64,000 bases of DNA. It comes from Cellulomonas sp. Y8. Its GTDB lineage: Bacteria; Actinomycetota; Actinomycetes; Actinomycetales; Cellulomonadaceae. How positions within the stretch are numbered: the first letter of the stretch is position 1; each line of letters opens with the position of its first letter. Under the pieces are notes generated by a model, which worked only from the letters and a program-made list of their open reading frames with translations, was not told the origin of the DNA and did not search any database. Positions 35,737 to 44,636 of this stretch are shown here, one piece after another. Location of the stretch: NCBI RefSeq assembly GCF_008033115.1, contig NZ_CP041203.1:2728001-2792000 (forward strand). The letters are read 5' to 3'. The position numbers and the translations under genes are program-made.

Positions 35737-37014
35737 ATGTCGATCACGGCGGGGCACCTGCCCCCGGCCACGCGCGAGGTGTGCGTCGCGCGCCAGGGCA
35801 TCTACGACGTGCTGAGCCGGCCCATCGGGCACGAGCTGCTGTTCCGGGCCAGCCCGGACGCCCTCGAGTCCGGCGTCCGGCCCGGGATCGACGACAACCG
35901 CGCCACCGCGACCGTCATCGTCGCGACGCTCACGGAGTTCGGCGTCGAGGACCTGGCGGGCAACGGCGACCTGTTCGTCAACGTCCCTCGGTCGTTCATC
36001 GTCGACGAGCTGCCGGTGGCGCTCGACCCGCACCGCGTCGTGCTGGAGGTCCTGGAGAAGGTCCCGGCCGACGAGGAGGTGGTCGCGGGCGTCGAGCGGC
36101 TGCGCCGGCTCGGGTTCGGCATCGCGCTCGACGACTTCGTGCCCGGGGACCAGCGCTGGGACCTGCTCCCGCTGTGCGACTACGTCAAGGTCGACATGTC
36201 CGACGTCGGCGACCGGCTCGCCGAGTTCGCCGACGAGCTGCGCGCGGTCGCCCCGCACGCCGCGCTCGTGGCGGAGCACGTCGAGGACGAGGCCGACTTC
36301 CTCGCCGCCCAGGACGCGGGCTTCGACCTGTTCCAGGGCTACCACTTCCGCCGGCCGACCGTGCTGACCCGGCCCGCGCTCGCGCACCACGCGATGGTCG
36401 CGGGCCGGCTGCTCGTGCAGCTGGGCGACCCGCAGGTGTCCTACCGCCGGCTGGCCCGGCTCACCGCCGCCGACCCGGCGATCGCGCTCAAGGTGTTCCG
36501 GGTCGTGAACTCCGTGTCCGGCGCCGGGCGCACCGTGCGCAACCTGCACCAGGCGCTGGTGCTGCTCGGGCGCGAGCGGTTCCGCGCGATGCTCGTGCTC
36601 GAGGTGCTCGCCACCGCGGGCCACCACGACGACGAGATCCCGCTCATGGCCCTCGCCCGCACCCGCGCCGCCGAGATCCTCGCGCCGCAGGACCCGCTGG
36701 AGGCGTCCACCGAGGCGCTGGTCCGCATCGTGTCCGAGCTGCTCGACGTGCCCGTGTCCGAGCTCGACCCCGAGCTGCACCGGTCCCAGCCGAGCGCCCG
36801 CGTGGTCGCGGCGTGCGACGTGCTCGACGCGTACCTGGACGCCATCGCGGAGGAGGCGGTGCCGTCGATCCGGTCGCCGTACTCCGCGCTGCACGTGTCG
36901 CTCGTCTACCTGACCGCGCTGCGCGAGGCGCGGGCCCTGCTCGCGACCGTCTACCAGCCCGTGCCGCGGCTGCAGGCCGTGCCGGGCGGGGTCCAGGACG
37001 TGGCGTTCGGCTGA
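35737..37014 (+). CDS. EAL-HDOD signalling protein (YuxH family)
   Basis: 425-residue protein: an EAL domain (about 15-210) and an HDOD domain (about 215-420). The EAL part keeps the usual catalytic positions: Glu in HELLFR, Asn in FVNVPRS, Glu in LEVLEK, the pair in ALDDF, Lys in VKVDM, Glu in AEHVE and FQGYHF. It might therefore hydrolyse cyclic di-GMP, although most YuxH relatives have not been shown to. HDOD is seen in RLARLTAADPAIALKVFRVVN. A FliA-type promoter puts it in the motility regulon, 8 kb from the flagellar locus. Start chosen at the ATG with GAAGGGA upstream. Confidence 0.88.
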   Translation: MSITAGHLPPATREVCVARQGIYDVLSRPIGHELLFRASPDALESGVRPGIDDNRATATVIVATLTEFGVEDLAGNGDLFVNVPRSFIVDELPVALDPHRVVLEVLEKVPADEEVVAGVERLRRLGFGIALDDFVPGDQRWDLLPLCDYVKVDMSDVGDRLAEFADELRAVAPHAALVAEHVEDEADFLAAQDAGFDLFQGYHFRRPTVLTRPALAHHAMVAGRLLVQLGDPQVSYRRLARLTAADPAIALKVFRVVNSVSGAGRTVRNLHQALVLLGRERFRAMLVLEVLATAGHHDDEIPLMALARTRAAEILAPQDPLEASTEALVRIVSELLDVPVSELDPELHRSQPSARVVAACDVLDAYLDAIAEEAVPSIRSPYSALHVSLVYLTALREARALLATVYQPVPRLQAVPGGVQDVAFG

Positions 37015-37086
37015 GCCGGGCGCGGCGGGGTCCCGGGAGGGGTTCGCCGGCCGCGGAGCGGCGCGCTGCGCGGGCGGTGCGACCGG

Positions 37087-37092
37087 TAGCCT
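37087..37092 (+). promoter_or_regulatory. -10 box (TAGCCT) of cold-shock-domain gene
   Basis: TAGCCT, 52 nt before the GTG at 37145, so this gene has a leader of ~45 nt, unlike the leaderless neighbours that use the same box. Confidence 0.45.
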
Positions 37093-37144
37093 GGTGACGT
37101 GCGGCGCGACGCCGCGCGAGTTCCGACGAGCACAGGGGATCGCA

Positions 37145-37528
37145 GTGCCCACCGGCAAGGTCAAGTGGTTCGACACCGATCGCGGCTTCGGCTTCATCGC
37201 CGCCGACGACGGCACCGAGGTGTTCCTGCACGCGTCCGCGCTGCCCGCGGGGATCGGCACGCCCAAGCCCGGCACCCGGGTGGACTTCGGCGTGGCCGAC
37301 GGCCGCCGCGGCCCGCAGGCGCTCGCGGTCAAGCTGCTCGACCCGGTGCCCTCGGTCGCCGCGGTCCAGCGCAAGCCGGCCGACGACATGGCCGTCATCG
37401 TCGAGGACCTGATCAAGGTGCTCGACCGGGTCGGCAACGACCTGCGCCGCGGCCGCCGCCCGGAGAAGTCCCGCGCCGAGCAGGTCGCCACCCTGCTGCG
37501 CGCCGTCGCCGACGACCTCGAGGCCTGA
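37145..37528 (+). CDS. Cold-shock-domain protein with C-terminal extension
   Basis: 127-residue protein: a cold-shock domain (residues 1-65; VKWFDTDRGFGFIAADDGTEVFLH) with an altered second RNP motif (VFLHA for VFVHF), then a helical, basic extension (~60 residues, LRRGRRPEKSRAEQVATLLR). Extended CSD proteins are typical of actinobacteria and probably bind RNA or DNA. GTG start with AGGGGA ~8 bp upstream. It begins a short cluster with DUF3027 and the ATPase. Confidence 0.9.
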   Translation: MPTGKVKWFDTDRGFGFIAADDGTEVFLHASALPAGIGTPKPGTRVDFGVADGRRGPQALAVKLLDPVPSVAAVQRKPADDMAVIVEDLIKVLDRVGNDLRRGRRPEKSRAEQVATLLRAVADDLEA

Positions 37529-37530
37529 GC

Positions 37531-38403
37531 ATGGCGACCGCGACCCAGGACGCCGTGCTCGGCGGCGCCGTCGACCTCGCCCGCGAGGCCGCCCTCGAGC
37601 TGGCCGAGCACCCCCAGGACGTCGGCGAGCACCTCGGCTGGACCGTGGACGCGGACCGGCTCGTCTCGCACCGGTTCGCCTGCACCGCCAAGGGCTACCG
37701 CGGCTGGGTGTGGACCGTGACGCTGTCCCGGGTGCCGCGCGCCCGGAAGGCGACCGTCTGCGAGGCCGTGCTGCTGCCCGGCGACGACGCCGTCCTCGCG
37801 CCCGCCTGGGTGCCGTGGGACGAGCGGCTGCGCCCGGGCGACCTCGGCCCCGGCGACGTGCTGCCGTTCCGCGCGGACGACCCGCGCCTGGAGCCCGGCT
37901 TCACCCCGACCGGGGACCCCGAGGTCGACGAGGTCGCGATCGGCGAGCTCGCGCTGGCCCGCAACCGGGTGCTGTCGCCCGTGGGGATCTCCGAGGCCGC
38001 CGAGCGCTGGTACCGCTCGAAGCAGGGCCCGGCGTCCGCCGGCGCCGTCGCGTCCGCCGAGCCGTGCATGACCTGCGGGTTCCTGGTGCCCCTGCAGGGC
38101 GCGCTGGGCACCGTGTTCGGCGTGTGCGTCAACGCGTGGTCCCCGGACGACGGCAAGGTCGTCGCGCTGGAGCACGGCTGCGGCGCGCACTCCGAGACCG
38201 ACGTCGAGCCGCGGCCGTCCGAGTGGCCGGACGTGCCGGTCGCGCGGGAGCTGGACGTGCTGCCGACCGCCGAGGTCGTCGGGTCCGGGGCGGTCGACGC
38301 GCCGGCGCAGGACGCGCCGGTCGCGGAGGTGGCCGAGGACGAGGTCGCGACCGACGACGCGGCGCAGGACGCGCCGCCCGCGGAGGACGAGCCCCGGTCG
38401 TGA
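37531..38403 (+). CDS. DUF3027 family protein
   Basis: 290-residue actinobacterial protein of unknown function. The core GYRGWVWTVTLSRVPRARKATVCE matches the family, and the CMTCGFLVPLQGALGTVFGVC block with later HGCGAHSE provides four Cys and two His that could bind zinc. The last ~60 residues are acidic and low-order. ATG starts 2 bp after the CSD stop; its stop overlaps the next start by GTGA. Thus CSD, DUF3027 and the ATPase are co-expressed. Confidence 0.9.
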   Translation: MATATQDAVLGGAVDLAREAALELAEHPQDVGEHLGWTVDADRLVSHRFACTAKGYRGWVWTVTLSRVPRARKATVCEAVLLPGDDAVLAPAWVPWDERLRPGDLGPGDVLPFRADDPRLEPGFTPTGDPEVDEVAIGELALARNRVLSPVGISEAAERWYRSKQGPASAGAVASAEPCMTCGFLVPLQGALGTVFGVCVNAWSPDDGKVVALEHGCGAHSETDVEPRPSEWPDVPVARELDVLPTAEVVGSGAVDAPAQDAPVAEVAEDEVATDDAAQDAPPAEDEPRS

Positions 38404-41400
38404 CCGGCGACGTCTTCGGCACGCGCGCGCTGCGCGAGCGGGTGCTGGGGACGTGGCGCGCCGACCCGGCGCGCCTGCGCGAGGACGCGAACACCGAGGA
38501 GGACCACGCCCGCGGCTACTACCGCGACCGGGTGGTGGTCGAGCTCGCGCAGAACGCCGCCGACGCCGCGGTGCGCGCGGGGACGCCGGGGCGGCTGCTG
38601 CTGCGGCTGACGACGGCGGGCGCCGCGGAGGCGGGCGGCGACGGCCCGGGCGTCGCCGGGGGCGGCGCGGCGGCGCCGGGTGGCGCGGTCCTGGTCGCGG
38701 CGAACACCGGCGCCCCGCTGGACGCCGCCGGCGTGCACTCGATGGCGGCCATGCGCGCCTCGGCGAGCCGGGACTGGCCCGGCCACGACGGCGCCGGGGC
38801 CGGCGGCCCGGGCCTGGTCGGCCGGTTCGGCGTCGGCTTCGCGGCCGTGCGGGCGGTGTCGGACGACGTCCGGGTGCTGTCCACGTCCGGCGCGGTGCGG
38901 TTCTCGCTCGACGACACCCGCCGGGACCTCGCGCTCGCCGCCGGGGACGAGCCGCGGCTGGCCGACGAGGTCGCCCGCCGCGAGGGGTCGCTGCCCGCGC
39001 TCCGGCTGCCCCGGGAGGACGAGGGACGCCCGCCGGGCGGGTACGACACCGCCGTGGTGCTCGCGCTGCGCGACGACGCGGCGGTGGACGCCGTGCGGTC
39101 GATGCTCGCCCAGGTCGGCGACGCGCTGCTGCTGGCGCTGCCGGGGCTGACGGAGGTGGTGGTCGAGGACGACCTCGCCGGCCACCGCCGCCGGGTCGCC
39201 GACGTCGACCGCCGCTGGCGGCGCCTCACCGTCGAGGGCGAGCTCGACCCCGCGCTGGTCGCGGACCGCCCCGTCGAGGAGCGGTCCCGCCGCCGCTGGC
39301 GCGTGACGTGGGCGCTGCCGGTCCGCGGCGACGGGCCCGACGACCGCACCGGGGCCGCCGGGGACCTGTTCGCCGCGCTCACCGGGGCTGCCGGCGGCGA
39401 GGCGGCCTGGGCGCGGGTGCTGCACGCGCCCACGCCCACCGACGACGCCCTCGACCTGCCGGCGCTGCTCGTCGCGACCGTCCCGCTCGACCCGACCCGG
39501 CGGCGCGCCGCCCGCGGCCCCGCGACCGACGCGCTGCTCGACGTCGCCGCCGAGGCGTACGCCCGGCTCGCCGCCGCGTGCGCCGTCGACGGCGACGACG
39601 CCCTGCGGCTGGTCCCGCTCGGGCTGCCGGCGGGCGACCTGGACGCCGCGCTGCGGGGGCGGCTGGTCGAGGCGCTGTCCCGCACGCCGCTGCTGCCGCC
39701 CGCGCACGCCGCCGCCCCCGCCGGAGGCGCCCCGGCCGACGACGTGCCGGACCCCGACCGCGGGGACGACCGAGCGGCCCCGGACGACGACCGCCCTGCC
39801 GCGCCGGACGCCGCCGACCTCGTCGAGCCGCACCGCGCCGTCGCGCTCGCCGGCCCGCACGCGCCCGAGCTGACCCGCGCCCTCGCCCCGTGGTTCGCCG
39901 GCCTCGTCGTGCTGCCCGAGGGCCGCCTCGCCGCGGCCCGCGCCCTGGGCGTCGAGGTCCGGGAGGCCGCCGAGTACGTCGAGGAGCTGCCCGCCGCCTC
40001 CGGCCTGCCGCCCGCGCGGTGGCGCGCCCTGTACGCCGCGCTCGCCCCGGCCGCGGGCGACCCGCTCGCGCGCGAGGCCCTCGCGGCGCTGCCGGTCCCG
40101 CTGGCCGACGGCCGGGTGGTCCGGGGCGCCCGTGGCCTGCTGCTCCCGGTGGCGGGGGCGCTCGACGCCGCGGGCCCGGTGGCCGGCGCGCTGGCAGTCC
40201 TCGGCCGGTGGGGCGTGCGCCTGGTGCACCCGGCCGCCGCCCACGAGGTGCTGGAGCGGCTCGGTGCGGCGCCCGCCGACCCCGCGGCGCTGCTCGCGCA
40301 CCCCGGCGTGCGGCAGGCCGTGCTCGACCAGGCCGACGAGGACGACGTCGCCGTGGCGGAGCAGGTCAGCGACGCGGTGCTCGCGCTGGTGCACGCGGCC
40401 GTGGCGGACGGGTCGGTCGCGCCGGACGGCGAGCCGGTCGCGCCCGGGCGGGCCGTCCTCGGGCTGCTCACCCTGCGCGCGGCGGACGACGAGCCGACGC
40501 CCGCGCACGGCCTGGTGCTGCCGGGCTCGCGCGCCGAGCGGCTGCTCGACCCGCGCGTGCTGGCCCCGGTCGCCGCGGACGCCGTCGAGCGGTGGGGCGC
40601 CGACGTCCTCGCCGCCGCGGGCGTCCGCGCGGACCTGGTGCCGCTGCTGCTCACCGACGTCGCGGCGGCGCCGGACGACCCGTACGCAGACGACGACGCC
40701 GACCTGGTCACCGAGGCCCTGGACGGCTGGGACGCCTGGATCGCCGAGGTCGCCGCGGTCGTCGGGGAGGGGGAGACGCTGCCCGAGGTCCTGGCGGTCG
40801 CCGACCTCGACGCCACGGACCCGGGCGCCTGGCCCGCCGTGCTCGCCCGGCTCGCCGAGCCCGGGCCGCTGCGCCGCGCGCTGCTCGACGAGGTGCGCGG
40901 CCCCGCCGGGCGCCGCGCCCCCGGGTACACCGCGTGGTGGCTGCGGCACCGGTCCGGGCTGCCGCTGGCGGCGCGGTTCGCGGTCGACGGGGCGGAGCCC
41001 GCGGTCGCCCGGCTGCTGCCGCCGCCGCCCGCGGAGGTCTCCGGGCTCGACCCCGCCGCGCAGGCGGCGCTGGGCGGTGTCACGACCCTGGCCGCGGTCC
41101 CGCCGGGCGCATGGGACGCGCTGCTGCGGGCCGCCGCGCCGGTGGGCGGGCGCGTCGACCTCGACCTCGCCGCGGCGGTGTGGTCCGCCTGGGCCGGGCT
41201 CGCGGCCGCGGACGCCGACGCGGACGCGCTGCCCGACCTCGACGTGCTGCCCGCCCTCGTCGCGCCCGACCGGGTCGTCCTGGTGCACGCGGAGGACGCC
41301 GCCGTCGCCCCGGCGCCGATGTGGTGGCAGCGCACCGACGTCGCCGCGATGGTGCCGGTGACCGGTCCGGCGGACCCGGAGGACCTGGCCGAGCTGCTCG

Positions 41401-41765
41401 GCGTCCCCGTGGCGGGCGACCTCGCGGACGGCGTCGTCGACGAGCGGGACGGCGACGACGCCGGCACCCTGTCCGCGACCCCCGACGCGGTGCGGGTGCT
41501 GCTGCCCGGGGCGCCGGACACCTGGATCGAGCACGAGCAGCTGCGGGTGGACGGCGTCCCGGTCGACTGGTGGGTGGACGGCTCCGGGCCGGACGCGATC
41601 GTGCACGCCACCCACCTGGCCGGCCTCGCGCGCGGGCTGGCGCAGGCGTGCGGCGCGTGGCGGCTCCGGCACGCCGCCGAGCTCGCCCTGGTGGAGCCGG
41701 CGCGGGCCGCCGAGCTCGCCGTGGAGCAGGTCGCCGACGACGGGGGCATGATGGACGGCCGATGA
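38400..41765 (+). CDS. Sacsin-like GHKL ATPase, large
   Basis: 1121-residue protein. Near residues 35-50, DRVVVELAQNAADAA is an N-box of the Hsp90/histidine-kinase (GHKL) ATPase fold; GLVGRFGVGFAAVRAV near residue 140 is the Gly-rich lid loop. Both match the N-terminal domain of sacsin-type proteins. The rest is a long repetitive Ala/Asp/Leu-rich body with no further known domain, ending shortly after WLRHAAELAL-like helices. Probably a chaperone- or signalling-like ATPase. GTG start overlaps DUF3027, and it overlaps the MFS gene by ATGA. Confidence 0.8.
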   Translation: MTGDVFGTRALRERVLGTWRADPARLREDANTEEDHARGYYRDRVVVELAQNAADAAVRAGTPGRLLLRLTTAGAAEAGGDGPGVAGGGAAAPGGAVLVAANTGAPLDAAGVHSMAAMRASASRDWPGHDGAGAGGPGLVGRFGVGFAAVRAVSDDVRVLSTSGAVRFSLDDTRRDLALAAGDEPRLADEVARREGSLPALRLPREDEGRPPGGYDTAVVLALRDDAAVDAVRSMLAQVGDALLLALPGLTEVVVEDDLAGHRRRVADVDRRWRRLTVEGELDPALVADRPVEERSRRRWRVTWALPVRGDGPDDRTGAAGDLFAALTGAAGGEAAWARVLHAPTPTDDALDLPALLVATVPLDPTRRRAARGPATDALLDVAAEAYARLAAACAVDGDDALRLVPLGLPAGDLDAALRGRLVEALSRTPLLPPAHAAAPAGGAPADDVPDPDRGDDRAAPDDDRPAAPDAADLVEPHRAVALAGPHAPELTRALAPWFAGLVVLPEGRLAAARALGVEVREAAEYVEELPAASGLPPARWRALYAALAPAAGDPLAREALAALPVPLADGRVVRGARGLLLPVAGALDAAGPVAGALAVLGRWGVRLVHPAAAHEVLERLGAAPADPAALLAHPGVRQAVLDQADEDDVAVAEQVSDAVLALVHAAVADGSVAPDGEPVAPGRAVLGLLTLRAADDEPTPAHGLVLPGSRAERLLDPRVLAPVAADAVERWGADVLAAAGVRADLVPLLLTDVAAAPDDPYADDDADLVTEALDGWDAWIAEVAAVVGEGETLPEVLAVADLDATDPGAWPAVLARLAEPGPLRRALLDEVRGPAGRRAPGYTAWWLRHRSGLPLAARFAVDGAEPAVARLLPPPPAEVSGLDPAAQAALGGVTTLAAVPPGAWDALLRAAAPVGGRVDLDLAAAVWSAWAGLAAADADADALPDLDVLPALVAPDRVVLVHAEDAAVAPAPMWWQRTDVAAMVPVTGPADPEDLAELLGVPVAGDLADGVVDERDGDDAGTLSATPDAVRVLLPGAPDTWIEHEQLRVDGVPVDWWVDGSGPDAIVHATHLAGLARGLAQACGAWRLRHAAELALVEPARAAELAVEQVADDGGMMDGR

Positions 41766-43006
41766 ACCGCAGCCTGCTCACCTCGGCCTACCTGCCCGCC
41801 CTGCTCTACGAGACCGGCCTCGGTGCCGTCACCCCGGTCGTCGCCCTCGTGGCCGCGGGGATGGGGGCCCGGCTCGACCAGGCCGCGCTGATCGTGGCGC
41901 TGGTGGGCGTCGGCCAGATCCTCGGCGACGTGCCCGCGGGCGCCCTCGCCGCCCGGGTCGGCGACCGGCGGGCCATGCTCGTCGCCGCGCTGGTGGCCTG
42001 CGTCGCGCTCACGATCGGCGCGCTGGCCCCGACCCTGCCGGTGCTCGCGGTCGGCGTCCTGCTGACCGGTGCCGCGTCCGCGGTGTTCCACCTCGCCCGG
42101 CAGGCCTACCTGACCGAGGTGGTGCCGGTGGTGAACCGGGCGCGGGCGCTGTCCACCCTGGGCGGGGTGTCCCGGATCGGCGTGTTCCTCGGGCCGTTCC
42201 TCGGCGCGGCGGTCCTGCACGTGGCGGACCTGCGCGCGGTGTTCTGGCTCGCGGTCGGCACCACGGTCGCGGCCGCGGCGGTCGTGGGGCTGGCCCGGGA
42301 CGTCGACGACCGGCACCCCGCCCCGCGGGGCCGGCCCCGGGTGTCGACCGCCGGGCTCGTGCGCCGGCACCGGCGGCTGCTCGCGACCCTCGGGCTCGCG
42401 GTCGTGCTGGTCGGTGCCGTGCGGGCCACCCGGCAGGTCGTCCTGCCGCTCTGGTCCGAGCACCTGGGCTTCGCCCCCGCGACCACGAGCCTCGTGTTCG
42501 GCATCTCGGGCGCCGTCGACATGCTGCTGTTCTACCCGGCGGGCAAGGTCATGGACCGGCGGGGTCGGCTGTGGGTCGCGGTGCCGTCGATGCTGGTGCT
42601 CGGCGGCGCGATCGCGGTGCTGCCGCTGACGTCGACGCTCGGGGGCCTGGCGGTCGTGGCGATGGTCATGGGGTTCGGCAACGGCATCGGATCCGGCATC
42701 CTCATGACGCTCGGTGCCGACGTCGCGCCGCCGGACGCCCGGGCGCAGTTCCTCGGGGTGTGGCGGGTGTTCCAGGACTCGGGGGCCGCGGCCGGTCCGC
42801 TGGTGGTGTCGGCGGTCGCCGCCGCGGGCAGCCTGGCGGCGGGGATCGTCACGATGGGCGCGGCCGGCCTGCTGGCGGCGGGCGCCCTCGCGGCGACCGT
42901 GCCGCGCTGGTCCGAGCACGCCACTGCCCGCACCCGGGCCCGCGCGGCCGCGGCCCGCGCAGCCGCCGCGCGCGCCGGGGCGACGGACCCGCCGAGCGGG
43001 CAGTAG
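41762..43006 (+). CDS. MFS transporter (drug-efflux-like)
   Basis: 414-residue permease with 12 helices. A2-type loop ARVGDRRAMLVAALVA after helix 2, and GPFLGAAVLHVAD after helix 5 suggests the efflux antiporter groups; the C-terminal half has a matching KVMDRRGRLWVAVPS loop. The tail (about 390-414) is Arg/Ala-rich. Substrate unknown. It shares the ATGA overlap with the ATPase gene, which would link transport to the cluster, but it may simply be a passenger. Confidence 0.9.
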   Translation: MNRSLLTSAYLPALLYETGLGAVTPVVALVAAGMGARLDQAALIVALVGVGQILGDVPAGALAARVGDRRAMLVAALVACVALTIGALAPTLPVLAVGVLLTGAASAVFHLARQAYLTEVVPVVNRARALSTLGGVSRIGVFLGPFLGAAVLHVADLRAVFWLAVGTTVAAAAVVGLARDVDDRHPAPRGRPRVSTAGLVRRHRRLLATLGLAVVLVGAVRATRQVVLPLWSEHLGFAPATTSLVFGISGAVDMLLFYPAGKVMDRRGRLWVAVPSMLVLGGAIAVLPLTSTLGGLAVVAMVMGFGNGIGSGILMTLGADVAPPDARAQFLGVWRVFQDSGAAAGPLVVSAVAAAGSLAAGIVTMGAAGLLAAGALAATVPRWSEHATARTRARAAAARAAAARAGATDPPSGQ

Positions 43007-43068
43007 ACGTCGCTACCGCGGCCCGGGTGGGGACGTCGAGTGTCCGCTCGGCGGAGGAGGTGCCGGGT

Positions 43069-43311
43069 TCAGCGGCCCGGGCGACGGCGGGTCCAGGCGA
43101 GGCCCAGCCCGCCCAGCGCGGCGCCGGTGACGCACGCCCAGACGCCGTGCGGGCCTGCGGCGTCGGTCAGCCACAGCACGACGGCGACGACCAGGGCCAC
43201 CAGCCACGCGGCGATGCCCACCAGGAACACCGGCCGCATGCTCACCGGCACCGGCTCCGGGGCGGGCTTGCGGCTCTCCGGGCGCAGGGCGAGGTGGATG
43301 AACGACGGCAC
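43069..43311 (-). CDS. DUF2530 small membrane protein
   Basis: 80-residue protein with two membrane helices (about residues 28-46 and 52-68), in the DUF2530 family (PVPVSMRPVFLVGIAAWLVA; GPHGVWACVTGAALGGLGL). Function unknown. The GTG at 43311 is preferred since a TAGGGT box lies exactly 7 bp before it (leaderless); two further GTGs at 43317 and 43320 would add 2-3 residues. Convergent with the MFS gene. Confidence 0.8.
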   Translation of the reverse strand: MPSFIHLALRPESRKPAPEPVPVSMRPVFLVGIAAWLVALVVAVVLWLTDAAGPHGVWACVTGAALGGLGLAWTRRRPGR

Positions 43312-43318
43312 GGCCACC

Positions 43319-43324
43319 ACCCTA
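43319..43324 (-). promoter_or_regulatory. -10 box (TAGGGT), leaderless promoter
   Basis: TAGGGT on the minus strand, 7 nt before the GTG at 43311. Confidence 0.5.
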
Positions 43325-43354
43325 TGCGCTCCGGTGGAGCCCGGAACCGGGCGG

Positions 43355-44605
43355 TTACTCGCCGAAGGCGAGGGCCGTCGCCGTCGCCAGGGCGCTCGGG
43401 ACCGCGGCGAGGTACGCGTGCGCGACGTCCCACGGCTCCAGGCCGGTGGCCGCGACGGCCGCGGTGTCGTTCTCCTCGTGCGCGAGCACGGCGGCCAGCA
43501 CCTGGCCCAGCCGGCCCTCGCGCCGCAGCAGCGCCGAGCTCAGCGCGTCGGAGACGCCCGTGCGCGCGACGAGCTCGGTGAGGTCGATGCCCTGCTGGGC
43601 GGCGACCGCGGACAGCAGTCCGACGGTGTACCCGGCGTCGTCCGCGGCGATCGTGTGGCAGGTCATGGCGCGGGTCAGGATCGACCACAGCGTGCCGACC
43701 GAGGCGGGCTTGGCGTCGATGAGCGACGCGATGGCGAGCGCGTGCAGCTGCCGCGGGCCGACCAGGACGACGGCCTGCAGCACCGAGTCGATCTCGCGCC
43801 GCAGCCCGAACGCCGAGGAGTTCACCAGGTGCAGCACCCGCATGGACAGCTCGGGGTCGGAGGCGACGGTGCGCACGACGGTCTGCTGGTCGACCTGCTC
43901 CTCGGACAGCACGCGCAGCAGCTCGAGGCACTGCAGCTCGCCCGCGGAGAACGACCGGCGGGTGACCGGGGGGTCGCGGTGGAACATCGGGCCCTGGAGC
44001 AGGTCGGCGCCGATGGACTGGGCGATCTCGAGCCGCTCGGTGGTGTCGGTGTGCTCGGCGACGACCGTCGCGCCGGCGGCGTGCGCGCGGGCGACCAGCT
44101 CGGCGCAGTGGTCGGCGCCGCGCTGCAGGTCGACCTTGACGATCTGCACCCGGTCCAGGAGCCGGTCCTGGGCGAGGGAGCCGTCGTAGTCGGCGAGCGC
44201 GAGCCGGCTGCCGCGGGCCGTGGCGGCGGCGAGCAGCTCGTCGACGTCGGGGCGCCGGGCGAGCGACGGGGTGATCTCGAGCATCAGCCGGTCGGCGTCG
44301 TACCAGACGGCCGCGGTGCCCGACAGCAGCCCGGCGGTCGCGCGGAGCAGCACGGGCTTGTCGCCCGCGAGGCCGGTCAGGTCGAGGCGCCGGTAGGCGG
44401 CCTCGACGGCCACCTCGGTGCTCTCGTCCGGCAGCGACGCGCCGGTCGGCCCGCTGACCAGGACCCGCACGGCGTAGCCGTACACGGAGCGGTCGTGGTG
44501 CACGACCGGCTGCCGCAGCACGGTGGTCTCGCCGCCGCCGATGGGGATCGGGCTGCCGCTCGCGGCGCGCGGGGACCCGGCGTCGGCACCGAGGGTCGAG
44601 GTCAT
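43355..44605 (-). CDS. EAL-HDOD signalling protein, degenerate EAL
   Basis: 416-residue protein with the same two domains as the gene at 35737. Its EAL part has lost key residues: VYGYAVRVL in place of the EAL motif, LLRATAGLL lacking the Asn, and LADYDGS where DDF should be. VKVDLQ and AEHTDT remain. It probably binds rather than cuts cyclic di-GMP, or neither. The HDOD domain is intact (TVVRTVASDPELSMRVLHLVN). It is the last gene of the flgN-flgK-flgL-fliW arm. Start at the ATG with GGAG 6 bp upstream; a GTG one codon earlier is also possible. Confidence 0.85.
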   Translation of the reverse strand: MTSTLGADAGSPRAASGSPIPIGGGETTVLRQPVVHHDRSVYGYAVRVLVSGPTGASLPDESTEVAVEAAYRRLDLTGLAGDKPVLLRATAGLLSGTAAVWYDADRLMLEITPSLARRPDVDELLAAATARGSRLALADYDGSLAQDRLLDRVQIVKVDLQRGADHCAELVARAHAAGATVVAEHTDTTERLEIAQSIGADLLQGPMFHRDPPVTRRSFSAGELQCLELLRVLSEEQVDQQTVVRTVASDPELSMRVLHLVNSSAFGLRREIDSVLQAVVLVGPRQLHALAIASLIDAKPASVGTLWSILTRAMTCHTIAADDAGYTVGLLSAVAAQQGIDLTELVARTGVSDALSSALLRREGRLGQVLAAVLAHEENDTAAVAATGLEPWDVAHAYLAAVPSALATATALAFGE

Positions 44606-44636
44606 CACGATCTCCAGGTCGGGTCGGGGCGAGGGG

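Noticed and set aside
38519..42919. Very long antisense open frames opposite the sacsin-like ATPase
   Set aside because: Same GC artefact. The + strand frame has clear GHKL motifs and coupled overlaps at both ends.
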